Assembly (NCBI GenBank): GCA_964349045.1
Contig: CAYGFI010000080.1
Coordinates: 1-21,364, forward strand
Source of the DNA: JACJXF01 sp964349045
GTDB taxonomy: Bacteria; Bacteroidota; Bacteroidia; Bacteroidales; GCA-2748055
Length of the DNA: 21,364 nucleotides
Reading direction: 5' to 3'
How positions within the stretch are numbered: position 1 is the stretch's first letter; each line of letters begins with the position of its first letter. The notes below the pieces were generated by a model. The model did not search any database and was not told where the DNA came from. It saw only the letters and a program-made list of their open reading frames with translations. A program made the position numbers and the translations under genes. Below are positions 12,707 through 20,800 of this stretch, in pieces.

Positions 12707-13807
12707 ATGAATAAATCTTCTAAAATATACCTCGCCGGCCACCTTGGCCTCGTCGGTTCAGCCATTAACCGTAAACTGGTTTCATCCGGTTATACAAATA
12801 TCCTTGTCCGGAGTTTCAAAGAACTCGACCTGACAGATGCCCTGGCAACCGAAAAGTTCTTCGCTGATGAAAAACCCGATTTTGTCATACTTGCTGCTGC
12901 CAAAGTAGGTGGTATAATGGCCAATAATCAGTACAGGGCCGATTTTCTCTATGAAAACCTGCTTATCCAGAATAATGTGATTTTCCAGAGCTATAAACAC
13001 AAGATAAAAAAAATGATTTTCCTGGGAAGCTCCTGTATTTATCCCAAAAATGCTCCTCAACCCCTGAGAGAAGATTCCCTTTTAACATCCGAACTCGAAT
13101 ACACTAATGAGCCATATGCTATCGCCAAAATCACCGGGATAAAACTCTGTGAGTCTTTCAACCTCCAATACGGAACTAATTTCATTTCCCTTATGCCAAC
13201 CAATCTTTATGGACCGGGAGATAATTTCGATCTGGAAAAATCACACGTTTTGCCAGCCATAATCCGTAAACTTCACCTGGGTAAATGCTTACTCGATAAG
13301 AATATGAATGGAATCCGAAAAGATTTTAATAAACACCCGGTCAAGGGCCATACGGGAAAATCCCCCGAAAAAGAAATAATGATTACCCTTGAGGAATTCG
13401 GGATTAAACGTAGCGGCGAAAAAGTGAGTGTTCGTTTCTGGGGAACGGGAATGCCCCGCCGGGAGTTCCTTCACTCCGACGATCTGGCCGGGGCATGCTT
13501 GTATGTGTTTGAAAACCTCGATTTTAAGGACCTGATTGATGATGTATCAAAATTGGACCGGGTGGTAAAAGATATCCGCAACACCCATATCAACATCGGC
13601 ACAGGAACCGACCTCACCATCCGCGAACTGGTGGAAATGGTGAAAGAAATAATCGGGTACCAGGGAAATATCGAATGGGATACTTCCCTTCCCGATGGCA
13701 CCAGCCAAAAACTTATGGATGTTTCCAAAATCCGGTCCTTAGGCTGGAAAGACTCTATACCTCTCCGGGCGGGTATTACCAGTGTTTATAATGATTACTG
13801 TAAATAA
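12707..13807 (+). CDS. fcl: GDP-L-fucose synthase (GDP-4-keto-6-deoxymannose 3,5-epimerase/4-reductase)
   Basis: 366 residues. It completes GDP-L-fucose synthesis after Gmd. The NADPH loop is GHLGLVG (11-17). GSSCIYP holds the catalytic Ser/Cys region and Tyr137-x3-Lys141 sits in YAIAK. AAAKVGGIMANN and MPTNLYGPGDNFD are family hallmarks, as is WGTGMPRREFLHSDDLA. The protein is about 45 residues longer than E. coli WcaG (about 320) because of an insertion after LPAIIRKLHLG; it contains NKHPVKGHTGKSPEKE and a basic segment. I recall longer Fcl forms from Bacteroidota, so this is probably lineage-typical. I chose the ATG at 12707 because the open frame upstream is palindrome DNA. Identification is firm. 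Confidence 0.94.
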   Translation: MNKSSKIYLAGHLGLVGSAINRKLVSSGYTNILVRSFKELDLTDALATEKFFADEKPDFVILAAAKVGGIMANNQYRADFLYENLLIQNNVIFQSYKHKIKKMIFLGSSCIYPKNAPQPLREDSLLTSELEYTNEPYAIAKITGIKLCESFNLQYGTNFISLMPTNLYGPGDNFDLEKSHVLPAIIRKLHLGKCLLDKNMNGIRKDFNKHPVKGHTGKSPEKEIMITLEEFGIKRSGEKVSVRFWGTGMPRREFLHSDDLAGACLYVFENLDFKDLIDDVSKLDRVVKDIRNTHINIGTGTDLTIRELVEMVKEIIGYQGNIEWDTSLPDGTSQKLMDVSKIRSLGWKDSIPLRAGITSVYNDYCK

Positions 13808-13845
13808 GAGGCTTTTGATAAAATCTGTTATCCTTTTTTTCAATT

Positions 13846-14075
13846 ATAATAACATTATTGTCCGGTGAAAATTATATTTCGTCCCTACGGGACTTTCGAA
13901 TTCTTTATAACATGGTTACTACCGATATTTTGTCCCTACGGGACGATCCCGTAAGGGATCAAATATTGGTAGAATAATAAAGCAACCCCTGATTGTTCAA
14001 AGTCCCGTAGGGACGATATATAATCAGGACTTGCAGAACAATCATGAATATTTAACCGGACACCAATGTTATAAT
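13846..14075. repeat. MITE-like nested palindrome built on GTCCCTACGGGAC (fcl / SDR gap)
   Basis: Outer arms 13846-13866 and 14055-14075 are imperfect inverted repeats (18 of 21) ending in TGTCCGGT/ACCGGACA. Inner arms 13871-13900 and 13996-14024 also pair. A central hairpin spans 13919-13972 (CTACCGATATTT...AAATATTGGTAG). The 13-mer GTCCCTACGGGAC occurs at 13881, 13932 and, inverted, at 14002. No open frame is present. The gap 13808-14285 otherwise holds an A+T-rich stretch and an octamer repeat. Confidence 0.7.
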
Positions 14076-14223
14076 AATAAAAACTAATCCCCATAAAATA
14101 TAACCTATCTGCAATATTTAAGTATAAGTGAATGTTACCTTGAAAAATTTAGCTGAAAATTTTATGTGGCGAATAAGTAAATCACTGAATAGCGTAAATG
14201 GCAAAACTTTTTTTGAAACCTTT

Positions 14224-14271
14224 ACCCATTCACCCATTAACTTATTAACCCATTAACCCATTCACTGATTA
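14224..14271 (+). repeat. Six-unit octamer tandem repeat (ACCCATTA type)
   Basis: Units: ACCCATTC, ACCCATTA, ACTTATTA, ACCCATTA, ACCCATTC, ACTGATTA, all exactly 8 bases apart. The array ends 14 bases before the ATG at 14286. Confidence 0.8.
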
Positions 14272-14285
14272 ACATAATACAAAAA

Positions 14286-15338
14286 ATGATCCTTGTAACC
14301 GGTGGAACCGGCCTCGTTGGTTCTCGTTTATTATTTGACCTCACCTCCCGGGGAGAAAAAGTCAGAGCGCTGAAAAGAAATACCAGTAACCTCGATGGTG
14401 TACGCAGGGTTTTTTCTTATTTTTCGGACACTCCGGGTGATCTGTTTTATAATATAGAATGGGTGGATGGAGATATCCGGAATATCGACTCACTGATGGA
14501 AGCGATGCACAATATAGAGTATGTTTACCATGCTGCTGCAACGATTTCTTTCAATACTGCAGACCGTGAATCCCTTATCTTTGATAATGTTAATGGCACC
14601 CGGAACGTTGTGAATGCCTGTCTGGCCAATTCTGTAAAAAAACTTTGTTTTGTAAGCTCCACTTCTGCCCTGGGCACAGCAGGTAAAAAAGGACTCATCG
14701 ATGAAACCTGCATGTGGGTTGCCGATCGCCTCAATTCAGGTTACTCACAATCTAAATTTTACTCAGAGATGGAGGTTTGGAAGGGCATAGAAGAAGGACT
14801 CAAGGCAGTTATCGTTAATCCATCTATAATTTTTGGTCCGGGTTTTTGGGATAAAGGTTCGTCAAGCATGTTTTCGAATATTTTCAGGGGATTAAGATTT
14901 TACCCGAATGGAGTCACCGGTTTTGTTTCCGTTGAAGATGTTAGCGCTGCGATGATCGCTCTAATGAAAAGTACCCGGTCAGCCGAGCGTTATATCCTTT
15001 CATCTGAGAACCTCAGCTACAAAGAGGTCTTCCGCATGATCGCCTTATCCCTGGGAGTCAGGGAGCCTTATATAGAAGCAACACCGCTACTGGCTACATT
15101 AGCATTGCGACTCGAAGATTTACGCTGTATTTTTGGCGCTAAAAGAGTGTTGACACAGGAAACAATAAATGCAAGCCGCAATAAAGCCTATTTCAGTAAT
15201 GCTAAATTTTCGGATGAATTCAAGGTGGATTTTCAACCTGTTAAGTCTACTATTTTAAAAATGGCAGATTACTTCATCAGGGATGTTCGGGAAGGCTGGT
15301 TTGATAAGGGATTCAGGCGCTGGCGAAAACCCGGATAA
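14286..15338 (+). CDS. NAD-dependent epimerase/dehydratase (extended SDR), substrate unknown
   Basis: 350 residues. The N-terminus MILVTGGTGLVGSRLLFDL carries the extended-SDR nucleotide loop (TGGTGLVG, 5-12). VDGDIRN and YHAAATISF are the usual Asp and Ala-Ala segments. The active site is FVSSTSALG with Tyr153-x3-Lys157 (YSQSK), followed by VIVNPSIIFGPG. The C-terminal part (VTGFVSVEDVSAAMIALM, ILSSENLSYKEVFRMI) resembles the dihydroflavonol-reductase/3-beta-hydroxysteroid-dehydrogenase-like branch rather than sugar-nucleotide epimerases. Next to gmd-fcl a sugar substrate is possible, but a lipid or other small molecule is equally open. The gene is separated from fcl by the MITE-like element and probably has its own transcript. 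No promoter could be recognised. Confidence 0.85.
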   Translation: MILVTGGTGLVGSRLLFDLTSRGEKVRALKRNTSNLDGVRRVFSYFSDTPGDLFYNIEWVDGDIRNIDSLMEAMHNIEYVYHAAATISFNTADRESLIFDNVNGTRNVVNACLANSVKKLCFVSSTSALGTAGKKGLIDETCMWVADRLNSGYSQSKFYSEMEVWKGIEEGLKAVIVNPSIIFGPGFWDKGSSSMFSNIFRGLRFYPNGVTGFVSVEDVSAAMIALMKSTRSAERYILSSENLSYKEVFRMIALSLGVREPYIEATPLLATLALRLEDLRCIFGAKRVLTQETINASRNKAYFSNAKFSDEFKVDFQPVKSTILKMADYFIRDVREGWFDKGFRRWRKPG

Positions 15339-15345
15339 AAAATAC

Positions 15346-15570
15346 GTGCAAAGGCGCGGGGGTACTATGATTTTGAAATAATAATAAAACTTGCGTAATC
15401 CTTGGCCCTTGCGCTTAAACTTCTCATTAATTCGCGTTTGCCTTGCGCCTTTGCGCCCTTGCGCTTAATCTTCTCATCAATTCGCGTTTGCCTTGCGCCT
15501 TTGCGCCCTTGCGCTTAATCTTCTCATCAATTCGCGTTTGCCTTGCTAATCTAAAGGCCCTTGCGCTTAA
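15346..15570. repeat. GCGC-type palindromic element E with 50-bp tandem right arms
   Basis: A short left arm (15346-15363, TGCAAAGGCGCGGGGG) follows the SDR stop. The right arm is repeated: GCGCTTAA(A/T)C-TTCTCAT(T/C)AA-TTCGCGTTTG-CCTTGCGCCT-TTGCGCCCTT recurs every 50 bases, from 15411, 15461 and 15511, with a degenerate fourth start at 15563. Units two and three are identical over about 40 bases. The array reaches the 3' end of riboflavin synthase on the other strand, so the two genes converge on it. Confidence 0.8.
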
Positions 15571-16163
15571 CTTTTCAACCTCTCCATGTACCTCGCGATA
15601 TACTTCCCGATAATATCAAACTCAAGGTTTACGACCGTGCCTGCCTGTATCTGATGAAAATTCGTCATTTCATAAGTAAAAGGAATAATCGCCACTTCAA
15701 AGGAACTGTCTTTCGAGTTGACTACAGTCAGACTCACCCCGTTAACGCAGACTGAACCTTTCTCAACGGTGATGTAACCGGCCTGTGCCGGTACATATTC
15801 AAACCGGTAGTACCAGCTCCCACCCGCTTCCCTGACTTCAGTACAAGTTGCCGTCTGGTCAACGTGACCTTGTACTATGTGTCCATCCAGCCTCCCACTA
15901 AGTATAGCGCTTCTTTCCAGGTTAACCCTATCCCCTGTCTTAAGCAATCCAAGATTCGACTTATCAAGCGTTTCTTTTATGGCTGTGACCGTATAAGTTT
16001 TCCGGGATTTATTTACAACAGTCAGGCATACACCATTATGTGAAATACTCTGATCAATTTTCAGATCCTTTACAAAGGAACATTCCATGGTAATATGAAG
16101 ATTTTCCTTTTCTTTCTCAAGATGAATAACTTTGGCGGCTTCTTCAACGATTCCTGTGAACAT
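15567..16163 (-). CDS. ribE: Riboflavin synthase, alpha subunit
   Basis: 198 residues from the ATG at 16163, giving the diagnostic N-terminus MFTGIVEE; the frame extends 16 codons upstream but those residues are not part of the family. The enzyme dismutates two 6,7-dimethyl-8-ribityllumazine molecules to riboflavin. The expected internal duplication is visible: the first barrel has MFTGIVEE...SISHNGVCLTV, the second has LSGRLDGHIVQGHVDQTA...VCVNGVSLTV. KTGDRVNLERS and AGTVVNLEFDIIGKY end the two halves. Length matches the family. The gene is alone on the minus strand, divergent from the kinase gene. A TTTTG...TATTTTTA pair on the minus strand upstream is only a weak promoter candidate. Confidence 0.95.
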   Translation of the reverse strand: MFTGIVEEAAKVIHLEKEKENLHITMECSFVKDLKIDQSISHNGVCLTVVNKSRKTYTVTAIKETLDKSNLGLLKTGDRVNLERSAILSGRLDGHIVQGHVDQTATCTEVREAGGSWYYRFEYVPAQAGYITVEKGSVCVNGVSLTVVNSKDSSFEVAIIPFTYEMTNFHQIQAGTVVNLEFDIIGKYIARYMERLKS

Positions 16164-16350
16164 GGGTTGTGGGTTTTGAGTTTTGTAAAAATAATAAAAA
16201 GTTGTTAGCAAAACTGAAAAAAATTAAGCGCTGACCACGTGGAGCCTTGGACACAAATGGCATAAAGTAAACGGAACACGGTTTTTTATATTGCATTTTA
16301 AAATTGTGCCCGCACACATCGCTTTTGCAAAGCTTCAGCATGACAAAGCC

Positions 16351-16378
16351 TTTGCAATTAATTTTTATTCTAACTTTG
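16351..16378 (+). promoter_or_regulatory. Probable promoter of the histidine kinase gene
   Basis: TTTG (16351-16354), 16 bases, TAACTTTG (16371-16378), a perfect TAnnTTTG. Transcription would start just after 16380, which excludes the two upstream in-frame starts and supports the ATG at 16397. Confidence 0.5.
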
Positions 16379-16396
16379 CTGCCTTATCCTGATATC

Positions 16397-17437
16397 ATGA
16401 AATCGTTCACCCCCCGGGAACTGGCGGCGCTTATTGCATCAATATTAGTCTTGCTGTTTGGCGGAAGTATAATCATATTTAGCATTTACCAGCCTGCACA
16501 ATGGTGGATTTACGCTATCCTTGCAAGTTTTGCATTTTTCTTACTGGGATATTTTATCATTTTTCGGACTCTGAACTCTTTCATTTTTGATAAAATACAG
16601 CCTATTTATAAAACAATCCACGATTTTGCTGTTTCCCAGAAAGAGCTGAAGAAACAAATGGCTGAAAAGGACATGATCAAACAGATGAATAAGGAAGTAG
16701 AGGACTGGGCAGATAAAAAGACTAAAGAAATCAAAAAGCTGAAACAGCTTGAGAAATACCGCAAAGACTTCCTTGGAAACGTGATGCATGAACTCAAAAC
16801 ACCAATTTTTAATATCCAGGGATATGTGCTGACACTCCTCGACGGAGGAATAGAGGATAAATCGATCAATAAGCTGTATCTTGAAAGAACCGAAAAAAGT
16901 ATCAATCGTATGATTTCTATTGTTGAAGATCTGGAAGGTATATCCCGCCTTGAATCCGGTGAACTGAAACTCAATATAGAATCATTCGATATCGTTAAAC
17001 TGGTTGAAGAGATTTATGAAATTATGGAGATGAAGGCTAAACAGAAAGGTATCCGGTTGATCTTTGCTTCAGCTTACAATAAACCTATTAAAGTATCAGC
17101 CGACAGAAAACGAATTCATGATGTGATAAATAACCTGATTATCAACTCTGTTAATTATGGTGTCAAGGGAGGAAAAACTACCGTTTCGTTTATGGATATG
17201 GGTCAGAATCTTCTGGTGGATGTGACCGATAACGGAATTGGCATTGCCGAAAAGGATGTCCCCCGCATCTTTGAAAGGTTTTATCGTACCGACAAATCCC
17301 GCTCCCGTGACCAGGGAGGCACAGGACTTGGCCTGGCCATTGTAAAACACATTATCGAAGCTCATAACCAGACTATCAATGTAAGAAGCAGAGCGGATAA
17401 GGGGAGCTCTTTCGTCTTTACCCTCAAAAAAGCATAA
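16397..17437 (+). CDS. Sensor histidine kinase, PhoR-like
   Basis: 346 residues. Two hydrophobic helices (about 9-31 and 36-57) are separated by only a few residues, so there is no periplasmic sensor domain. A charged Lys/Glu-rich coiled-coil linker (about 80-125) follows. The H-box is FLGNVMHELKTPIFNIQGY with phospho-acceptor His131. The ATPase half has the N-box (HDVINNLIINSVNYG), G1 (DNGIGI), F-box (IFERFYR) and G2 (GGTGLGLAIVKHI). All catalytic motifs are intact. Signals would have to be sensed within the membrane or cytoplasm. No response-regulator gene is in the window, so the partner is unknown. Similar short kinases in Bacteroidota are usually annotated as PhoR/BaeS-like. The upstream frame to 16304 is open but lies ahead of the probable promoter. 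Confidence 0.9.
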   Translation: MKSFTPRELAALIASILVLLFGGSIIIFSIYQPAQWWIYAILASFAFFLLGYFIIFRTLNSFIFDKIQPIYKTIHDFAVSQKELKKQMAEKDMIKQMNKEVEDWADKKTKEIKKLKQLEKYRKDFLGNVMHELKTPIFNIQGYVLTLLDGGIEDKSINKLYLERTEKSINRMISIVEDLEGISRLESGELKLNIESFDIVKLVEEIYEIMEMKAKQKGIRLIFASAYNKPIKVSADRKRIHDVINNLIINSVNYGVKGGKTTVSFMDMGQNLLVDVTDNGIGIAEKDVPRIFERFYRTDKSRSRDQGGTGLGLAIVKHIIEAHNQTINVRSRADKGSSFVFTLKKA

Positions 17438-17440
17438 AGA

Positions 17441-17528
17441 TTAAGCGCAATGACGCAGGGGCGCAAAGGTTTCGCAAATTTTATTTTTTTATTGCGTATT
17501 TCATTGCGCCCTTGCGTCTCTGCGTTTA
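17441..17528. repeat. GCGC-type palindromic element G (downstream of the kinase gene)
   Basis: Left arm 17441-17476 (TTAAGCGCAATGACGCAGGGGCGC...), right arm 17491-17528 (...TTGCGCCCTTGCGTCTCTGCGTTTAA), a T-rich spacer. It begins 3 bases after the kinase stop. Confidence 0.7.
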
Positions 17529-17546
17529 AACCTCTTAAAGTAAAAG

Positions 17547-17804
17547 TTAAGCTCAATGGCAGGGGCGCAAAGGAAACGCTACTTTTTATATCTTTTTTTT
17601 CGCCTAAAAAAAATTAAAGTTTACAAACAGAAGTCTCTTCCTGATTTGAATTTAATGTCAGTAAAATCTTAAACTATTAGTTAATGCTTGAGCAAAGCCC
17701 TCATTCTGGGAGGTATAGAGCTACACAAATTGGCAAAAGTTTCAGAAAATGAGTTGTTTAAATTTGCGTTTAAAAATTGCGTCATTGCGCCTCCGCGTTT
17801 AATC
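17547..17804. repeat. GCGC-type palindromic element H (upstream of ileS), expanded spacer
   Basis: Left arm 17547-17580 (GTTAAGCTCAATGGCAGGGGCGC...), right arm about 17763-17804 (GCGTCATTGCGCCTCCGCGTTTAATC). About 180 bases of A+T-rich DNA between the arms show no open frame. Together with element G it accounts for most of the gap 17438-17869. Confidence 0.55.
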
Positions 17805-17822
17805 TTTTCTTCACTTTTTTAT

Positions 17823-17830
17823 TAACTTTG
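17823..17830 (+). promoter_or_regulatory. Probable -7 promoter element of ileS
   Basis: TAACTTTG is a perfect TAnnTTTG, 40 bases before the ATG at 17870. The -33 region lies in the right arm of element H and offers only TTTA. Confidence 0.4.
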
Positions 17831-17869
17831 TCAAATTTTCCAACAAGCATCCATCAATGGAGTTAAATA

Positions 17870-20800
17870 ATGAGTAAAACGTTTCCCGAATATAAGAATT
17901 TCAACCTTTCCGATATAAATAAGGAAGTACTGAAAAAGTGGAAAGATGAAAAGACCTTTCATCTCAGCATCAGCACCCGTGATGCCGGACCCAGCTTTGT
18001 CTTTTATGAAGGTCCGCCTTCTGCCAACGGGAAACCCGGAATTCACCACGTGATGGCCCGTACCATCAAGGATATCATTTGCCGTTACAAAACTCTTGAT
18101 GGATACCAGGTCGATCGTAAAGCCGGATGGGATACTCACGGACTGCCTGTGGAACTGAGCGTAGAACAGCTACTCGGAATCACCAAAGAAGACATCGGTA
18201 AAAAGTATTCCATATCCGAATATAATGATTACTGCCGTAAAGAGGTCATGAAATATACTGCCGAGTGGGAAGAACTTACAGACCTTATGGGCTATTGGGT
18301 TGACATGGATCATCCTTACATCACCTATGACAATCGCTACATTGAAACATTGTGGTGGCTTCTCAAACAGTTTTTTGAAAAAAATCTTTTGTATAAAGGG
18401 TACACCATACAGCCCTATTCACCTGCCGCAGGAACCGGCCTCAGCACCCACGAACTTAACCAGCCCGGCTGTTACCGCGATGTGAAGGATACGACAGTTG
18501 TTGCCATGTTCCGGGTAATCAGGGATGTGAAATCCGAATTTCTTTTTGCAGGAACAGAAACTCCACTCTACATCCTCGCATGGACAACCACCCCATGGAC
18601 CCTGCCTTCAAACACCGCGCTTGCCGTGGGTCCGGCTATTCATTACCTGAAAGTCATGAGTTATAATCCCTACAGTGGCTCGCCAATAGCGGTTATCCTG
18701 GCAAAAGAGCTGCTTCACTCCTATTTCCCGGAGAAGAATAAGGATCTGCCTTTTGGTGAATATAAGACGGGAGATAAGAATATCCCATATAAAATCCTTG
18801 CTGATTTTAAAGGCAACGATATTCTTGGGGTCCGCTACGAGCAACTTCTCGACTGGGTAAATCCCGGTCAAAAGGCTTTTCGTGTAATCCCGGGTACGTT
18901 CGTAACTACCGAAGATGGTACCGGAATTGTCCATATCGCACCGACTTTCGGCGCCGATGACTACCGCGTATCAAAGGAACACGACATTCCTGCCCTGCTG
19001 GTTGATGATGCAGAAGGTAAACCGGGTCCATTGGTCGATAAGAAAGGCCGCTTCATCCCAATTGCAGATATGGATCCGGAATTTGTGAAGAAAAGTGTAA
19101 ACCTTAGTACCTATAAAGAATTCGCCGGCAGATACGTGAAGAATGAGTACGATGAAACATTGCCGCCTGATGCAACCAGTGTGGATATAGATATTGTTGT
19201 TCACCTGAAACACAGAGATCAGGCTTTCCGAGTAGAGAAACACGTCCACAACTATCCTCACTGCTGGAGAACTGATAAACCGATCCTTTATTATCCGCTC
19301 GACTCCTGGTTTATCCGTACAACGGCCATGAAAGACCGTATGATCGCCCTTAACAACACGATCAACTGGAAACCTGAATCGACCGGTACAGGGCGGTTTG
19401 GCAAATGGCTCGAGAACCTTGTTGACTGGAATCTTTCCCGCTCGAGATTTTGGGGAACTCCTTTACCGATATGGGTTACGGAAGATAAGCAAGAGCTGAA
19501 GTGCATCGGATCAGTTGAAGAACTTAAAAACGAAATTGAAGAATCGGTTAAGTCCGGGTTTATGAAAACTAACCCCTTAGCCAAATTTGTACCCGGTAAT
19601 AACTCCCCCGAAAACTATTCCCTGCTCGACCTGCACAGACCATTTGTTGATGAGATCGTGCTTGTATCACATTCGGGAAAGAAAATGATCCGCGAAACAG
19701 ACCTGATCGATGTGTGGTTTGATTCAGGCGCTATGCCCTATGCCCAGCTGCATTATCCCTTTAAACATAAAGAGGATTTCTCTGACTACTTTCCGGCAGC
19801 CTTTATTGCAGAGGGAGTTGACCAGACCAGGGGCTGGTTTTTTACCCTGCATGTTATAGCCACGATGCTATTTGATTCTGTAGCGTTTAAAAATATCATC
19901 TCCAATGGACTCGTGCTCGATAAAAACGGTAATAAGATGTCGAAACGTCTTGGAAACGCTGTAGATCCCTTTGAGACCATCGAAAAATACGGTAGCGATC
20001 CCCTGCGCTGGTACATGATCACAAATGCACAACCATGGGATAACCTGAAATTCGACCTGGGAGGCATTGATGAGGTGAAGCGTAAGTTTTTTGGTACCTT
20101 ATACAACACCTACTCCTTCTTCGCACTCTATGCAAACGTTGATAAGTTCAGTTATGCAGAGAAAGAAATACCCATGAGCCTGAGGCCGGAGATCGACTGT
20201 TGGATCATCTCCCTTCTAAACTCCCTCGTGAAAGAAGTTAAAGAAGACTACGACAATTATGAAATCACCAGGGCCGGTCGTTTGATTCAGGATTTTGTAA
20301 CGGAGAACCTGAGCAACTGGTATGTTCGTCTCAACCGGAAGCGTTACTGGGGTGGAGATTACAATCCGGATAAAATCTCTGCTTATCAAACCCTTTATAC
20401 TTGTCTGGAAACTGTGGCTATACTTGCCTCTCCAATTGCGCCATTTTATATGGATAAGCTGTTCTGTGATCTTAATAAAGTTACAGGAAAACACAACTGG
20501 AACTCAGTACACCTGGTCCGGTTTCCGGATTATAATGCAAACCTGATCGATCCCATTCTGGAAGAAAGAATGAATATTGCTCAAACCGTTTCTTCAATGG
20601 TATTGGGGCTCCGAAGAAAAGTCAGCATCAAAGTAAGACAGCCCCTGAACAAACTGATGATTCCTCTGTCAGAGAAGGGTTTTAAGGAAAAGTTCGATGC
20701 GGTTAAGTCCCTGATTCTTTCTGAGGTAAACGTTAAAGAAGTGGAGTACATCAATGATACAGCGGGAATCCTGGTAAAAAAAATCAAACCGGATTTCAAA

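Noticed and set aside
15411..15560. CRISPR array
   Set aside because: The repeats are contiguous 50-bp units with no unique spacers and no cas genes; they are expanded palindrome arms.
16218..16260. Another GCGC-family element between ribE and the kinase gene (TTAAGCGCTGACC...)
   Set aside because: Only the first nine bases fit the arm, and there is no matching second arm.
16304..16396. Upstream starts for the histidine kinase (including an ATG at 16340)
   Set aside because: They precede the probable promoter and add a segment without family similarity; the ATG at 16397 directly precedes the first membrane helix.
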